Shown here piece after piece: positions 17,079-26,147 of a stretch of 64,000 bases of DNA (positions within the stretch are counted from its first letter, which is position 1; each line of letters begins with the position of its first letter). The stretch is from Candidatus Viadribacter manganicus (GTDB taxonomy: Bacteria; Pseudomonadota; Alphaproteobacteria; Caulobacterales; Aquidulcibacteraceae): assembly GCF_001679665.1 (NCBI RefSeq), contig NZ_CP013244.1:2364980-2428979 (forward strand), given 5' to 3'. The position numbers and the translations under genes are program-made. Below the pieces are notes generated by a model. That model had not been told where the DNA came from and ran no database searches. It saw only the letters and a program-made list of their open reading frames with translations.

Positions 17079-18669
17079 CGGGATCTTCCGCGCGATCCTG
17101 CGTTCGCGCATCGCGCGGATCATTTTCATTTGGAATTTTGCCGGCCTGTTCGTCCTCATTCTGGGCGTGCTGCTGCTGACAGAGATGCGCGCCGGTTTGA
17201 CCGAGGCGCAATTCCGCAATTTGCGGACCCAAGGCGAACTGATCACCAACCTGCTGATCGAAACCGGCACGGTTGAGGGCGATCCGAACCCGTACATCAA
17301 TGAGAGCGCGGTGCGGCTGGTCTTGCACCGGATATTGCCGCCAATCGCGGAAGGGGCGCGTCCCGGCGTCGGACGGCCGCGCGTGCGGGTGTTCGATACT
17401 GATGCCCGCCTCATCGCCGACAGCGACGTCATTTACGATGAGATCCGCGAGACGCCGATCACCGAGGATCAGAGCCTCGGCGAGCAGATCGAAAGCGCCG
17501 CGCGGCAGGTGGAGTATCTGCGCCTGACCCCGTGGCGGCCGACGACCACGCTGGAAGAAGAGCAGCGGCGTGCCTTGCGAGGTGAGATCGTCAACGGGGA
17601 GAGGTTGAACGAACGCGGTGAGCGGGTTGTGTCGGTGACTGTTCCGCTGCGGCGCGTGCAGCAAGTCATAGGTACAGTGACGACCGAGAGCGCCGACGTT
17701 GAGCGGATCCTGGTGGCGGAGCGCGCCGGCATGATCCCGTTCATGATCGGCGCAACGATTGCCATCTTTCTATCTTCTCTATTGCTGGCTCTGTTCATCG
17801 CGCGCCCGCTGCGCAAGTTGGCGAACGCGGCAGATTCCCTCCGGTTGACCGGCGCCACGCGCCTGGACTTGCCTGAAGTCACCCACCGGAAGGATGAAAT
17901 CGGCGCGTTGGCGCACTCGCTCGAAGCGATGACGGGCGCGCTTGCAGACCGCATCGACGCCAATGAGCGGTTCGCTGCTGACGTAAGCCACGAGATCAAG
18001 AATCCGCTGGCTTCGATTCAATCGGCGGTGACTTCGGCGCGATCGGCGAAAACGCCGGAGCAACAAGCGCAAATGCTGGGCATCGTTGCGCAGGATGTGC
18101 AGCGCCTTGATCGCCTGATTACAGACATTGCGCGCGCAAGCCGCATCGAGGCAGAGACAGCAAAGCTAGACTTGCACCGTATCGATCTTGGTGCGCTTCT
18201 GTTCGAAATCACCCGCGCTTATGCATCGCCGCCAGACGAAGAGGCGCCGGTTACGGTCGCGTTTAAAGGACCCAAGCCCGAAGGCCTTATCGCGCTCGGG
18301 CAGGCTGGGCCGCTTGGTCAGGTCTTCCGAAATTTGATCGACAATGCGCGGTCGTTCAGTCCCCATGGTGGCGTGGTGTCGGTCTCGGCGGAGTTGGTGC
18401 GCGCAAAGGAAGGTGCGATCGTCCGCGCCATCGTCGACGATCAGGGCCCAGGCGTGCCGCCTGAGAACCTCGAAACCATCTTCGAGCGCTTCTACACCCA
18501 GCGGCCGAAAGGGGCTGCCTTTGGCGGTAATTCGGGTCTCGGTCTTTCCATCGCCCGCCAGATCGTCACCTCGCTCGGCGGGCGGATTTACGCCCAGAAC
18601 AAGGATGGCCTGGGCCGCGGAGAGAGCGGCGGCGCTCGCCTAGTCGTGGAATTGCCGCTGGCGCACTAG
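17047..18669 (+). CDS. chvG: Sensor histidine kinase ChvG
   Basis: A 540-residue membrane kinase. The first membrane helix (about residues 24-42) is followed by a periplasmic sensor of about 200 residues, a second helix near [20 protein letters not shown], a HAMP linker, the HisKA box [14 protein letters not shown], and a HATPase with N, G1 (DDQGPGVP) and G2 (GLGLSIARQ) boxes. The ATG at 17047 lies inside the chvI end, which suggests translational coupling. ChvG senses envelope stress or low pH in related species. In many alphaproteobacteria hprK would follow, but here the next gene is the PTS EIIA 114 bases later. Confidence 0.94.
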   Translation: MASATGTTKSDGIFRAILRSRIARIIFIWNFAGLFVLILGVLLLTEMRAGLTEAQFRNLRTQGELITNLLIETGTVEGDPNPYINESAVRLVLHRILPPIAEGARPGVGRPRVRVFDTDARLIADSDVIYDEIRETPITEDQSLGEQIESAARQVEYLRLTPWRPTTTLEEEQRRALRGEIVNGERLNERGERVVSVTVPLRRVQQVIGTVTTESADVERILVAERAGMIPFMIGATIAIFLSSLLLALFIARPLRKLANAADSLRLTGATRLDLPEVTHRKDEIGALAHSLEAMTGALADRIDANERFAADVSHEIKNPLASIQSAVTSARSAKTPEQQAQMLGIVAQDVQRLDRLITDIARASRIEAETAKLDLHRIDLGALLFEITRAYASPPDEEAPVTVAFKGPKPEGLIALGQAGPLGQVFRNLIDNARSFSPHGGVVSVSAELVRAKEGAIVRAIVDDQGPGVPPENLETIFERFYTQRPKGAAFGGNSGLGLSIARQIVTSLGGRIYAQNKDGLGRGESGGARLVVELPLAH

Positions 18670-18783
18670 GCCATCCGTCGAAAACTGCAATCGCAGTGAG
18701 GCTTTCGCTTCCTCCGCCATCCGCGAGGGCCTATGTAGCAGCCCTTATTCCAAGCCCACTGGCGGGTGGCGGGAGACTACTGA

Positions 18784-19191
18784 ATGATTGGTGTCGTGGT
18801 TGTGTCCCACGGCCGTCTGGCGGACGAGTTTGTCGCCGCGGCGGAACACGTTCTCGGGCCTCAGGATCAGATGCGCGCTATCGCCATCGGCCCTAATGAC
18901 AACATGGAAGAGCGACGCTCCGACATTATCGACGCCGTGCGCGCGGTCGATAAGGGCGATGGTGTTGTGCTTCTCACCGACATGTTCGGCGGCACGCCGT
19001 CGAACCTCGCGATCTCGGTTATCAATCAGGTGAAAACCGAAGTGATCGCCGGCGTGAATTTGCCGATGCTGATTAAGCTCGCTGAGGTCCGCGACAAGGT
19101 CAGTCTGCCGGAGGCGGCGCTTGCTGCGCAGGACGCTGGACGGCGCTATATTCGAGTCGCCTCGGTGGAACTCGCCGGCGGCGCGGCCTAA
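18784..19191 (+). CDS. PTS EIIA component, mannose family (nitrogen-related PTS)
   Basis: A 135-residue EIIA-Man-fold phosphocarrier. The phospho-acceptor His9 is in VVSHGRLADEF, and the block LTDMFGGTPSNLA is diagnostic. In alphaproteobacteria this protein (often called PtsM/ManX) lacks cognate EIIB and EIIC and acts in regulation, taking phosphate from HPr. No sugar permease is nearby, in keeping with that. It lies 26 bases upstream of the HPr gene and follows chvG. Confidence 0.93.
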   Translation: MIGVVVVSHGRLADEFVAAAEHVLGPQDQMRAIAIGPNDNMEERRSDIIDAVRAVDKGDGVVLLTDMFGGTPSNLAISVINQVKTEVIAGVNLPMLIKLAEVRDKVSLPEAALAAQDAGRRYIRVASVELAGGAA

Positions 19192-19217
19192 GCAGGCCGT
19201 CAGTAGCGGGCGGGTAC

Positions 19218-19493
19218 ATGACCATCACGCGCACTCTGCAGATCGTGAACAAGAAGGGTTTGCACGCGCGCGCCTCGCGTAAGCTGGCCGAGCTGGCGCT
19301 TGGCTATGACAATACCCGGATCAGTGTCCGCAAAGAAACCGACGAAGCCGACGCCCGCTCGTTGATGGACCTGATGATGCTTGGCGCTGGGATTGGCGAT
19401 GAAGTCGAGATCGAAACCCGCGGTCCGCAGGCGGAGGAGGCCATGGCCGCCGTCGAAGCTCTGATCGCTTCGAAATTTCACGAAGAAGAATAG
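19218..19493 (+). CDS. HPr-family phosphocarrier protein
   Basis: A 91-residue PTS phosphocarrier (PtsH/PtsO type). The phospho-acceptor His16 is in KGLHARAS. The regulatory-serine region reads ARSLMDLMML, so Ser48 is kept where HprK would phosphorylate, although the following residue usually Gly is Asp51. It accepts phosphate from EI or EINtr, which is not in the window, and passes it to the EIIA encoded just upstream. Confidence 0.94.
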   Translation: MTITRTLQIVNKKGLHARASRKLAELALGYDNTRISVRKETDEADARSLMDLMMLGAGIGDEVEIETRGPQAEEAMAAVEALIASKFHEEE

Positions 19494-19562
19494 CCAGGAG
19501 GGGTTTGCCCCGCCTTTGCCGCAATTCATGCATCTGTCCGCTAGAGCTCAAGCGGGGATTTC

Positions 19563-21245
19563 ATGCGTTTAATCGTTCAAGCCATCGCAACAGCCGGTGC
19601 GCTGCTCCTTTGCCTGGGCGCGGCAGCGCCGCCGCGTATTGATTACACGCTGACCCCGTTGATGCAGGACGGCGCGCTCAACGCCGTGCAGATCGATCTT
19701 TCCTTCACCGGTGAGCGTGACGGCGAGAGCGATATTCGTCTGCCAGATAGCTGGGGTGGGCAGAATGAGCTTTGGCGCGCTATCGAAGGCCTGGAAATCG
19801 TGTCTGGCGCTTCGGCCATACGCAATGGCGAAGAGGCGAACCAACGCGTTCTCACGCATCGGCCGAATGCCCGGATCCATCTGCGCTATCGCGTGATCCA
19901 GGATTGGGACGGTGCGCCGCGCGCTGAGATCGGCAATGTCTATCGCCCAACCGTTCAGCCAACTTATTTCCATCTGATTGGCAACGCTTTCATGGTGACA
20001 CCCGGAGCTGCGCCAAATGAATCGCGTGTGCGTTTCCGTGTCCGCAATTTGCCGCGTGATTGGAATTATGCGTCGGATCTTGAGCACGACGATTTGCGCC
20101 TCGATGAGGTTTGGTCGAGCGTCGTCGTTGGCGGCGATTTCCGGATTTTGCGCGATCCCACCAGCAACGTGCGCGTTGCGATCCGTGGGGCTTGGCAATT
20201 CACGGACGACGAGTTTCTGGCGCAGGCCGCGAATATTCTCTCAAGCGAGCGAGCGTTCTGGGATGACGATTCCACGCCCTATCTGGTGACGGTGTTGCAC
20301 CTCGAAGGCCCAGAGGGTTGGATCTCCATCGGCGGAACGGGGCTCGATGACGCATTTGCGTTCTTCGCCACGCCGAATGCAGAAGCTGGTCCGATCGCAC
20401 GCACGCTTGCGCACGAGAGCTTTCACACTTGGATTTCTCCGCAAGTTGGTGGCCTGCCGCAGGATGATCAGGCGCTTCAATATTGGCTCTCGGAAGGATT
20501 TACCGAGTTCTACACCGCGCGGTTGATGGTGCGTGGTCGTCAGTGGACCATCGAGCAATACGCGGCTGATCTCAATGATGCATTACGCGCCTACGCGCAG
20601 TCACCTGTGCGCACCAATACCAACGCGCAGGTTCTCGCGAATTTCTGGAGCGACCGTGATACGCAGCGTTTACCGTACCAACGAGGCCGTTTCGTTGCGA
20701 TGATATGGGAGGCGCGGTTGCGCGCCGCAGGCAACAGCTTGGATGTTGTGGTCCACGACATGCGCGATCGCGCGCGCGCTGGTGAGCAATATGCGGTGGA
20801 GAATTTCCTCGCTTCGGCCGCGCGCTTTGATCTCGATCCAAGCGCCGATATCGAGACTTATGTCACTCAAGGTTCGGAGCTTTTGTTGGCCGAGGATCTG
20901 CTCGAGCCTTGTGGTCGAATCGTAACGCGGCAGACGCCTGTGTTTCATCGTGGCTTCGATATTCAGGCCACGCAGGCCAACAGTAACATTATCGCCGGCG
21001 TAGATCCAAGTTTGCCGGCTTATGCGGCGGGACTGCGAAATGGCATGGTGCTGGTGCGCCGCGATGGCGGCGAGATCGGCAATAGCGAGCTTGAGATCGC
21101 CTACGTCGTCAGAGATGGCGATACAGAGCGCACGATTCGCTATATGCCGCGCGGCGTCGGCACGTACGCGATTCAAAGCCTGCAACTGGCCGAGAATCTG
21201 GAAGGGGAGCGATTAGCTCAATGCCTTCGCGTGATCGGCGGTTGA
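19563..21245 (+). CDS. M61-family metallopeptidase with C-terminal PDZ domain
   Basis: A 560-residue exported protein with a cleavable signal peptide (residues 1-22). After a beta-rich N-terminal domain, the zinc motif HESFH is at residues 284-288 within LAHESFHTW, with the downstream Glu ligand likely in WLSEGFTEFY. A PDZ-like region covers about residues 470-550 (AAGLRNGMVLVRRDG). This layout matches M61 glycyl aminopeptidases. It acts in the periplasm or at the cell surface. It is 70 bases downstream of HPr and 10 bases upstream of a SemiSWEET gene. Confidence 0.85.
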   Translation: MRLIVQAIATAGALLLCLGAAAPPRIDYTLTPLMQDGALNAVQIDLSFTGERDGESDIRLPDSWGGQNELWRAIEGLEIVSGASAIRNGEEANQRVLTHRPNARIHLRYRVIQDWDGAPRAEIGNVYRPTVQPTYFHLIGNAFMVTPGAAPNESRVRFRVRNLPRDWNYASDLEHDDLRLDEVWSSVVVGGDFRILRDPTSNVRVAIRGAWQFTDDEFLAQAANILSSERAFWDDDSTPYLVTVLHLEGPEGWISIGGTGLDDAFAFFATPNAEAGPIARTLAHESFHTWISPQVGGLPQDDQALQYWLSEGFTEFYTARLMVRGRQWTIEQYAADLNDALRAYAQSPVRTNTNAQVLANFWSDRDTQRLPYQRGRFVAMIWEARLRAAGNSLDVVVHDMRDRARAGEQYAVENFLASAARFDLDPSADIETYVTQGSELLLAEDLLEPCGRIVTRQTPVFHRGFDIQATQANSNIIAGVDPSLPAYAAGLRNGMVLVRRDGGEIGNSELEIAYVVRDGDTERTIRYMPRGVGTYAIQSLQLAENLEGERLAQCLRVIGG

Positions 21246-21255
21246 GAGGGGTCCA

Positions 21256-21522
21256 ATGCAGATTGATTTGGCTGAGGCGCTTGGGCTCGTTGCGGGGTTC
21301 GTCGGGGCCTTCGCGTTTGCGCCGCAGGCCTTCAAGATCTTGCGCGACGGCGATGCGTCCGGGGTTTCGGCGCTGACCTACATGATGGTGTTCGCGGGCG
21401 CAGTGTTGTGGGGCTCTTACGGTGTGATGCGCGGGGCGCCATCCATCATGCTCTGGAACGCGGTCGCTGCTGGCCTCGCGGCAATGGTTCTCATCCTGAA
21501 ATTCCGGCGCTTAAGCCGATAA
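21256..21522 (+). CDS. SemiSWEET-type PQ-loop transporter
   Basis: An 88-residue protein with three membrane helices. The PQ motif is FAFAPQAFKILRDGDASGVS, followed by YMMVFAGAVLWGSYG and an Asn-containing third helix (LWNAVAAG). SemiSWEETs form dimers that move sugars across the inner membrane by facilitated diffusion. The ATG at 21256 has GAGAGGGG in front. A second, frameshifted SemiSWEET follows 319 bases later, so the two may have worked together or be duplicates. Confidence 0.9.
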   Translation: MQIDLAEALGLVAGFVGAFAFAPQAFKILRDGDASGVSALTYMMVFAGAVLWGSYGVMRGAPSIMLWNAVAAGLAAMVLILKFRRLSR

Positions 21523-21585
21523 TCGGTTTCAATCGAGGAACATGAAGTTCCCGATCGGCGTTGAGGCGCGGATCAGGAGGACATC

Positions 21586-21840
21586 ATGGCTGTTGAAACA
21601 ATTCTCATTTGGATTCTTGTCGGCGCGGTTGCCGGCTGGCTCGCGGGCCTTATCGTTCGCGGCGTTGGCTTTGGTCTCATCGGCAATATCGTCATTGGAA
21701 TTATCGGCGCTTTTCTGGGTGGCTGGCTGTTCGGCACGCTCGGCATCGCCCTTGGCGCGGGCATCATCAACACGATTTTTACGGCCTTCATCGGCGCCGT
21801 GGTGCTCTTGCTTATCGTGCGCGTGATAAAGCGTGCCTAG
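21586..21840 (+). CDS. GlsB/YeaQ/YmgE family small membrane protein
   Basis: An 84-residue hydrophobic protein with three helices and the Gly-rich pattern WLAGLIVRGVGFGLIGNIVIG then GAFLGGWLFG, the signature of the transglycosylase-associated (GlsB/YeaQ) family. These are stress-linked inner-membrane proteins of unclear biochemical role. It has AGGAGGACATC before the ATG. Its stop is directly followed by the ATG of the broken SemiSWEET gene. Confidence 0.92.
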   Translation: MAVETILIWILVGAVAGWLAGLIVRGVGFGLIGNIVIGIIGAFLGGWLFGTLGIALGAGIINTIFTAFIGAVVLLLIVRVIKRA

Positions 21841-22121
21841 ATGGGCGAAGCGCCCAATTGGCTCGCCAACACATTCGGCATTGTTGCCGGCTTGTGCTCG
21901 GTGGCGAGTTTCATCCGCAAATCATCAAAATCATGAAGGAGCGGGACGCATCAAGCGTCTCGCTTCGCATGTACGCCGTCACGACGATTGGATTCGTGTG
22001 CTGGACCGCATACGGAGCATTGAGTGATTCATGGCCGGTGACGCTGACGAATGCGATTTGCCTCGCGCTTGTTATCACCATCCTCGTTCTGCGCTTGCGT
22101 TTCGATAAGTCGGGCGCTTGA
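21841..22121 (+). pseudogene. SemiSWEET-type transporter broken by a one-base frame change
   Basis: From the ATG at 21841 the frame reads NTFGIVAGLCSVASFI and then stops at about 21932-21934. The expected continuation PQIIKIMKERDASSVSLRMY, followed by VCWTAYG and a third helix, is in a different frame and runs to 22121. Restoring one C after 21915 (ATC CCG CAA instead of ATC CGC AA) rejoins them into a normal PQ-loop protein of about 93 residues. It is either a recent pseudogene or a read error in a C run. It directly follows the GlsB-family gene. Confidence 0.85.
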
Positions 22122-22147
22122 ACGGCGCGAGAGGGAGAGTACGACCA

Positions 22148-23008
22148 ATGAAGAACTTGTTGTTGTCCGTCGCCGCGTTGGTGCTGCTCGTTGCGTGCGG
22201 TCAACCGGCCGAGCAAGCGCAAGAAAGCCCAAAAATCCAGTTTTACGCCATGGATTGCGGACATACGACGTTTCAGGACGTCGGCATGTTTGCCGATGAC
22301 GGCTCCATGAACGGCCAACCGCGTGAGTTGATCGTGCCATGCTACCTAATCCGCCATCCGGGCGGCGATCTCATTTGGGACACAGGCTTGCCCGAAGCCA
22401 TCGCCGACTTGCCGGGCGGTCTGACGCCGGCGAACTTCCCGGCGCATTTCGAAGTGCCGGTGAAGCTCACAGCACAGCTAGCGCAACTCAACATGACGCC
22501 CGCGGATGTCGAATTCCTTTCGTTCTCCCATATGCACTCGGATCACACGGGCAACGGCAATCTCTTCGCAGCTTCGACTTGGATCGTGGATACCGATGAG
22601 CGCACGCGCATGTTCGATGCAGAGCATCGCTCCGATCCACAGGACTTCAACAATTACAATTTGCTTGAGAATGCGCGCACTCAGCTCATTGAAGGCGATG
22701 ACGACCACGATGTGTTCGGCGACGGCACGGTGACGATCATCCAGGCGCCGGGCCACACACCTGGCCACGCGGTGCTGCTGGTGCGCCTGCCAAATGCTGG
22801 CCCCGTGCTGCTGACTGGCGATATGTATCACCTCTCGGAAAGTCGCGAGCGCCGGCTCGTTCCGACGTTCAACACAGATCGGGCGCAGACAGTCGCTTCG
22901 CAGGCCGAAGTCGAGCGCATTGCAAGCGAAACGCACGCGCGCGTCGTCCGTCAGCACGTGATGGAAGACTTCACCTCGCTGCCGGCTTTCCCCGCCGCGT
23001 TGAACTAA
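22148..23008 (+). CDS. Metallo-beta-lactamase-fold lipoprotein, AHL-lactonase-like
   Basis: A 286-residue exported lipoprotein (lipobox LVAC; start 22148 has GAGAGGGAGAG upstream). The HxHxDH zinc site is SHMHSDHTG at about residues 127-135. Further ligands are expected in GHTPGHAV and TGDMYH. The layout, including the N-terminal DCGH and the CYLIRHPGGDLIWDTG block, resembles N-acyl-homoserine-lactone lactonases of the AiiA/AttM type, but those are normally cytosolic, so lipid anchoring is unusual. A different ester or lactone substrate is possible. Confidence 0.87.
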   Translation: MKNLLLSVAALVLLVACGQPAEQAQESPKIQFYAMDCGHTTFQDVGMFADDGSMNGQPRELIVPCYLIRHPGGDLIWDTGLPEAIADLPGGLTPANFPAHFEVPVKLTAQLAQLNMTPADVEFLSFSHMHSDHTGNGNLFAASTWIVDTDERTRMFDAEHRSDPQDFNNYNLLENARTQLIEGDDDHDVFGDGTVTIIQAPGHTPGHAVLLVRLPNAGPVLLTGDMYHLSESRERRLVPTFNTDRAQTVASQAEVERIASETHARVVRQHVMEDFTSLPAFPAALN

Positions 23009-23153
23009 TCGAAGCGAAGCGGCCTGCGGCGCGAATATCTCGCGGATGCAGCATGGAATATGCACGCCTAAAGCGCGCATATCCTATGAATCGCGTGCGT
23101 TCCGGTGATCGTAAGGGCATCTTCAAACGCACCTCGGCGAGGGAGGCTGCCCA

Positions 23154-24407
23154 ATGATTACGTCTGAAAATCAAGCTGCCATCACTGCATGGCTCCAGAA
23201 CGACGCGCCCAAGATCCTCTTGGCGCTTGTCATCGTCGTCGTCGCGCATTTCGCGGCGAAGGCGGTGAAGTGGGCGATCGCGAAAGCGGTCGACCGCATT
23301 CCATTCTTTGCACGCCGTGACGGCGCCGGCTCCGGTGGCGTTCGACCCACCGTCGATGTGGGCGAGCGTATCGGTGAAGTCGGCTATTGGCTGGTTTGGC
23401 TCTTGGGCTTGATCGCCGCGCTCAACGTCCTCGGCCTTAGCGCCGTAGTCGCGCCATTGAACGGCATGGTCAGCGAGTTCTTGCACTATCTGCCGTCAAT
23501 CGTTGGCGCCGCGCTGATCTTCTTTATCGGCTTCGTGCTTGCGACAGTCGTCCGCCGCATGGTGGAAGCGACGGTCGAAGCGGTTGAACTCGATCGCCGT
23601 CTGATCGACGCCGGCCTCACGCACACGCCCAAAGGTCCTGGCCTCGCGCGTTTGCTCGGTCTGCTGGCCTTCACACTCATCATCATCCCGGTTTCGATCG
23701 CCGCGCTGCAAGCGTTGAACATCACGGCGATTTCCGATCCGGCGACGGCGATGCTGAACGGCATCTTGATGACCATCCCACGCGTCATTGGTGCGGCGTT
23801 GATCATCTTCATCGCTTATCTGATCGGCCGTTGGGTGATGACGCTGATCGAAGAGGGTCTCAAAGCAATCGGCTTCGACGACATCATTTCAAGCATCGCA
23901 AACGCCGAGCCGATCCGTGTCGGCCGTGAGAAGATGGATCTGACGCCGGGCGTCGACACCATCAACTTCTCGAAGTTCCCGCCATCGAAGATGATCGGGC
24001 TCGCAGTGTTGATCGGTATCGTCCTGTTCGCTGCGGTCGAAGCGGCGCGCTTGCTGGCCTTCGTCGCCATGGCGGACATGCTGGCTCAAGTCGTCCAGCT
24101 CGCCGGCAAGGTGCTCTTCGGCGCCGTGATCATCGCGCTCGGCATTCTGCTCGCGAATATCCTCGCCGCAGCCTCGTCACGCGAAGGCAAGCCGTCGTCC
24201 GAGATCATCGCGACGTTGGTGCGCTGGGGCGTGATCTCGCTTGCGACGGCGGTCGGTTTGTCCTTCATGGGCCTCGCCAACAACATCATCGCGCTCGCCT
24301 TCGGCCTCATCCTGGGTTCGGTGGCGGTTGCGGTAGCGATCGCTTTCGGCGTCGGCGGCCGCGATGCAGCCAAGCGCATGCTGGATCGCTGGACGTCCGG
24401 TTCTTAA
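23154..24407 (+). CDS. Mechanosensitive-channel-like membrane protein, CmpX/TM-helix family
   Basis: A 417-residue inner-membrane protein with about 10 hydrophobic helices arranged as repeats. Recurrent blocks (LPSIVGAALIFFIGFVLATV, IPRVIGAALIIFIAYLIGRW and GKVLFGAVIIALGILLAN) are the conserved TM-helix repeats of CmpX-type channel proteins. These are related to MscS but lack its usual cytosolic vestibule. It probably helps in osmotic or envelope-tension responses. It is a single gene, ended by a terminator at 24436. Confidence 0.85.
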   Translation: MITSENQAAITAWLQNDAPKILLALVIVVVAHFAAKAVKWAIAKAVDRIPFFARRDGAGSGGVRPTVDVGERIGEVGYWLVWLLGLIAALNVLGLSAVVAPLNGMVSEFLHYLPSIVGAALIFFIGFVLATVVRRMVEATVEAVELDRRLIDAGLTHTPKGPGLARLLGLLAFTLIIIPVSIAALQALNITAISDPATAMLNGILMTIPRVIGAALIIFIAYLIGRWVMTLIEEGLKAIGFDDIISSIANAEPIRVGREKMDLTPGVDTINFSKFPPSKMIGLAVLIGIVLFAAVEAARLLAFVAMADMLAQVVQLAGKVLFGAVIIALGILLANILAAASSREGKPSSEIIATLVRWGVISLATAVGLSFMGLANNIIALAFGLILGSVAVAVAIAFGVGGRDAAKRMLDRWTSGS

Positions 24408-24435
24408 CCGAACAGGTAACGTACTGAAAACATGA

Positions 24436-24467
24436 GAGCCGTCGGGCCTAGCTCGGCGGCTCTTTTG
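24436..24467 (+). terminator. Intrinsic terminator after the channel gene
   Basis: A stem of about nine pairs (GAGCCG with CGGCTC outermost, then T-G, C-G and G-C) around a nine-base loop, followed by TTTT. It lies 29 bases after the channel stop and before the ahcY leader. Confidence 0.8.
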
Positions 24468-24530
24468 GCATCAGCTATCCGCCTCTGCCGGTTTGCATGC
24501 CGTGGCCGCCTTTGCTAAACCGCGCCCGCC

Positions 24531-24602
24531 TACCAAGGAGCGTTGCGACGGCTTCGGCCGCCAGGCTTGGCAGGTGCTTTCCTTTTGGAAAACGACGCTC
24601 GC
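24531..24602 (+). promoter_or_regulatory. S-adenosylhomocysteine (SAH) riboswitch
   Basis: The ahcY leader contains the conserved core of the SAH riboswitch. CCAAG at 24533-24537 pairs with CTTGG at 24566-24570, closing P1. A CGGC-TTCG-GCCG hairpin lies between. GAGCG at 24538-24542 pairs with CGCTC at 24596-24600 as the long-range stem. The conserved blocks GGAGCGTTGC, CCAGGCT and AACGACGCTC are in order. Known SAH riboswitches sit before ahcY and raise expression when SAH, the substrate of AhcY, accumulates. The Shine-Dalgarno at 24611-24619 follows at once, which fits control of translation or of an early stop. Confidence 0.85.
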
Positions 24603-24625
24603 GATCTCTCGAAGGAGGGCGCGCG

Positions 24626-26023
24626 ATGAGCGCAAAAGATTACGTCGTAAAGGACATGAGCCTGGCGGACTGGGGCCGCAAGGAAATCGAAATCGCCGAA
24701 ACCGAAATGCCGGGCCTGATGGCCGTGCGCAAAGAATATGGCCCCAAGCAGCCGCTGAAGGGCGCACGTATCGCCGGTTCGTTGCACATGACGATCCAAA
24801 CCGCCGTGCTGATCGAGACGCTGCAGGCGCTCGGTGCGGAAGTGCGCTGGGCTTCCTGCAACATTTTCTCGACCCAAGATCACGCCGCCGCCGCGATCGC
24901 CGCGCGCGGCACGCCGGTGTTCGCCGTGAAGGGTGAGACGCTGGAAGAATACTGGGACTACAGCCACCGCATCTTCCAATGGCCGAACGGTCAATACGCC
25001 AACATGATCCTCGATGACGGCGGCGACGCGACGCTCCTCTGCGTGCTCGGCCCGAAGGCGGAGAAGGACGCCGGTGTGATCGCCGATCACTCCAATGAAG
25101 AAGAGCAAGCGCTGTTCGCCACGATGAAGCGCTATCTGAAGGAGCAACCCGGCTTCTACGAAGCGATTCGCGCTTCCGTGAAGGGCGTTTCGGAAGAAAC
25201 CACCACAGGCGTTCACCGCCTCTACGAAATGGCCAAGCGCGGCGATCTCCCGTTCCCGGCGATCAACGTCAACGACAGTGTCACCAAGTCGAAGTTCGAC
25301 AACCTCTACGGCTGCCGTGAATCACTTGTCGACGCGATCCGTCGCGGCACCGACGTCATGCTCTCGGGTAAGGTTGCCGTCGTTGCTGGCTACGGCGACG
25401 TGGGCAAGGGTTCTGCGGCTTCGCTTCGCCAAGGCGGTGCACGTGTGAAGGTGACGGAAGTCGATCCGATCTGCGCGCTGCAAGCGGCGATGGAAGGCTA
25501 TGAAGTCGTCACCATGGAAGACGCTGCTCCGCAAGCCGATATCTTCGTCACCGCGACGGGCAACAAGGACGTAATCACCGTCGAGCACATGCGCGCGATG
25601 AAGAACAACGCCATCGTTTGCAACATCGGCCACTTCGATTCAGAGATCCAAGTCGCGGGTCTGAAGAACTTCAAGTGGGACGAAATTAAGCCGCAAGTGC
25701 ACCACGTTGAATTTCCGGACGGCAAGAAGATAATTCTTCTTTCTGAGGGCCGCCTCGTTAACCTCGGCAATGCGACGGGTCACCCGAGCTTCGTCATGTC
25801 AGCGTCGTTCACCAACCAGACGCTCGCGCAAATCGAGCTTTGGACCAACGGCAAGGCCTACAAGAACGAGGTCTACACGTTGCCGAAGCACCTCGATGAA
25901 AAGGTCGCGACGCTGCACCTCGACAAGCTCGGCGTGAAGCTGACGCAAATGACCAAAGAGCAGGCCGACTATATCGGCGTGCCGACGTCTGGCCCGTTCA
26001 AGCCGGATCATTATCGCTACTAA
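24626..26023 (+). CDS. ahcY: Adenosylhomocysteinase
   Basis: A 465-residue cytosolic enzyme that hydrolyses S-adenosylhomocysteine to adenosine and homocysteine, removing the inhibitory product of SAM-dependent methylation. Family blocks include [15 protein letters not shown], the NAD-binding [18 protein letters not shown] and the C-terminal KPDHYRY. The ATG at 24626 has GAAGGAGGG in front; an earlier in-frame ATG at 24497 would place the riboswitch inside the coding region and is rejected. It is controlled by the SAH riboswitch. Confidence 0.98.
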   Translation: MSAKDYVVKDMSLADWGRKEIEIAETEMPGLMAVRKEYGPKQPLKGARIAGSLHMTIQTAVLIETLQALGAEVRWASCNIFSTQDHAAAAIAARGTPVFAVKGETLEEYWDYSHRIFQWPNGQYANMILDDGGDATLLCVLGPKAEKDAGVIADHSNEEEQALFATMKRYLKEQPGFYEAIRASVKGVSEETTTGVHRLYEMAKRGDLPFPAINVNDSVTKSKFDNLYGCRESLVDAIRRGTDVMLSGKVAVVAGYGDVGKGSAASLRQGGARVKVTEVDPICALQAAMEGYEVVTMEDAAPQADIFVTATGNKDVITVEHMRAMKNNAIVCNIGHFDSEIQVAGLKNFKWDEIKPQVHHVEFPDGKKIILLSEGRLVNLGNATGHPSFVMSASFTNQTLAQIELWTNGKAYKNEVYTLPKHLDEKVATLHLDKLGVKLTQMTKEQADYIGVPTSGPFKPDHYRY

Positions 26024-26037
26024 TGACGCGAAAACAG

Positions 26038-26070
26038 CGCGCATCTTAGGGCTTGTCTCCGAGATGCGCG
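26038..26070 (+). terminator. Possible hairpin terminator of ahcY
   Basis: A perfect nine-pair stem (CGCGCATCT with AGATGCGCG) and a 15-base loop, 15 bases after the ahcY stop. There is no T tract, so an intrinsic terminator is uncertain. Confidence 0.35.
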
Positions 26071-26147
26071 TCTGGGCGCTCGCAATTAAAATGTATAATC
26101 GCTCAATGATGAACCCCAGGTCTTCGCTGCGCTATCGCGGAGGGGCC

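Noticed and set aside
16374..17432. A 352-residue minus-strand frame over chvI and the start of chvG
   Set aside because: Both plus-strand genes are certain and the frame shows no family pattern or ribosome-binding site.
18670..18783. A relic of hprK before the EIIA gene
   Set aside because: No P-loop or HprK signature fragment could be read in any frame of these 114 bases.
24497..24625. A longer AhcY N-terminus
   Set aside because: It would place the riboswitch and the Shine-Dalgarno inside the coding region; family members start near 24626.
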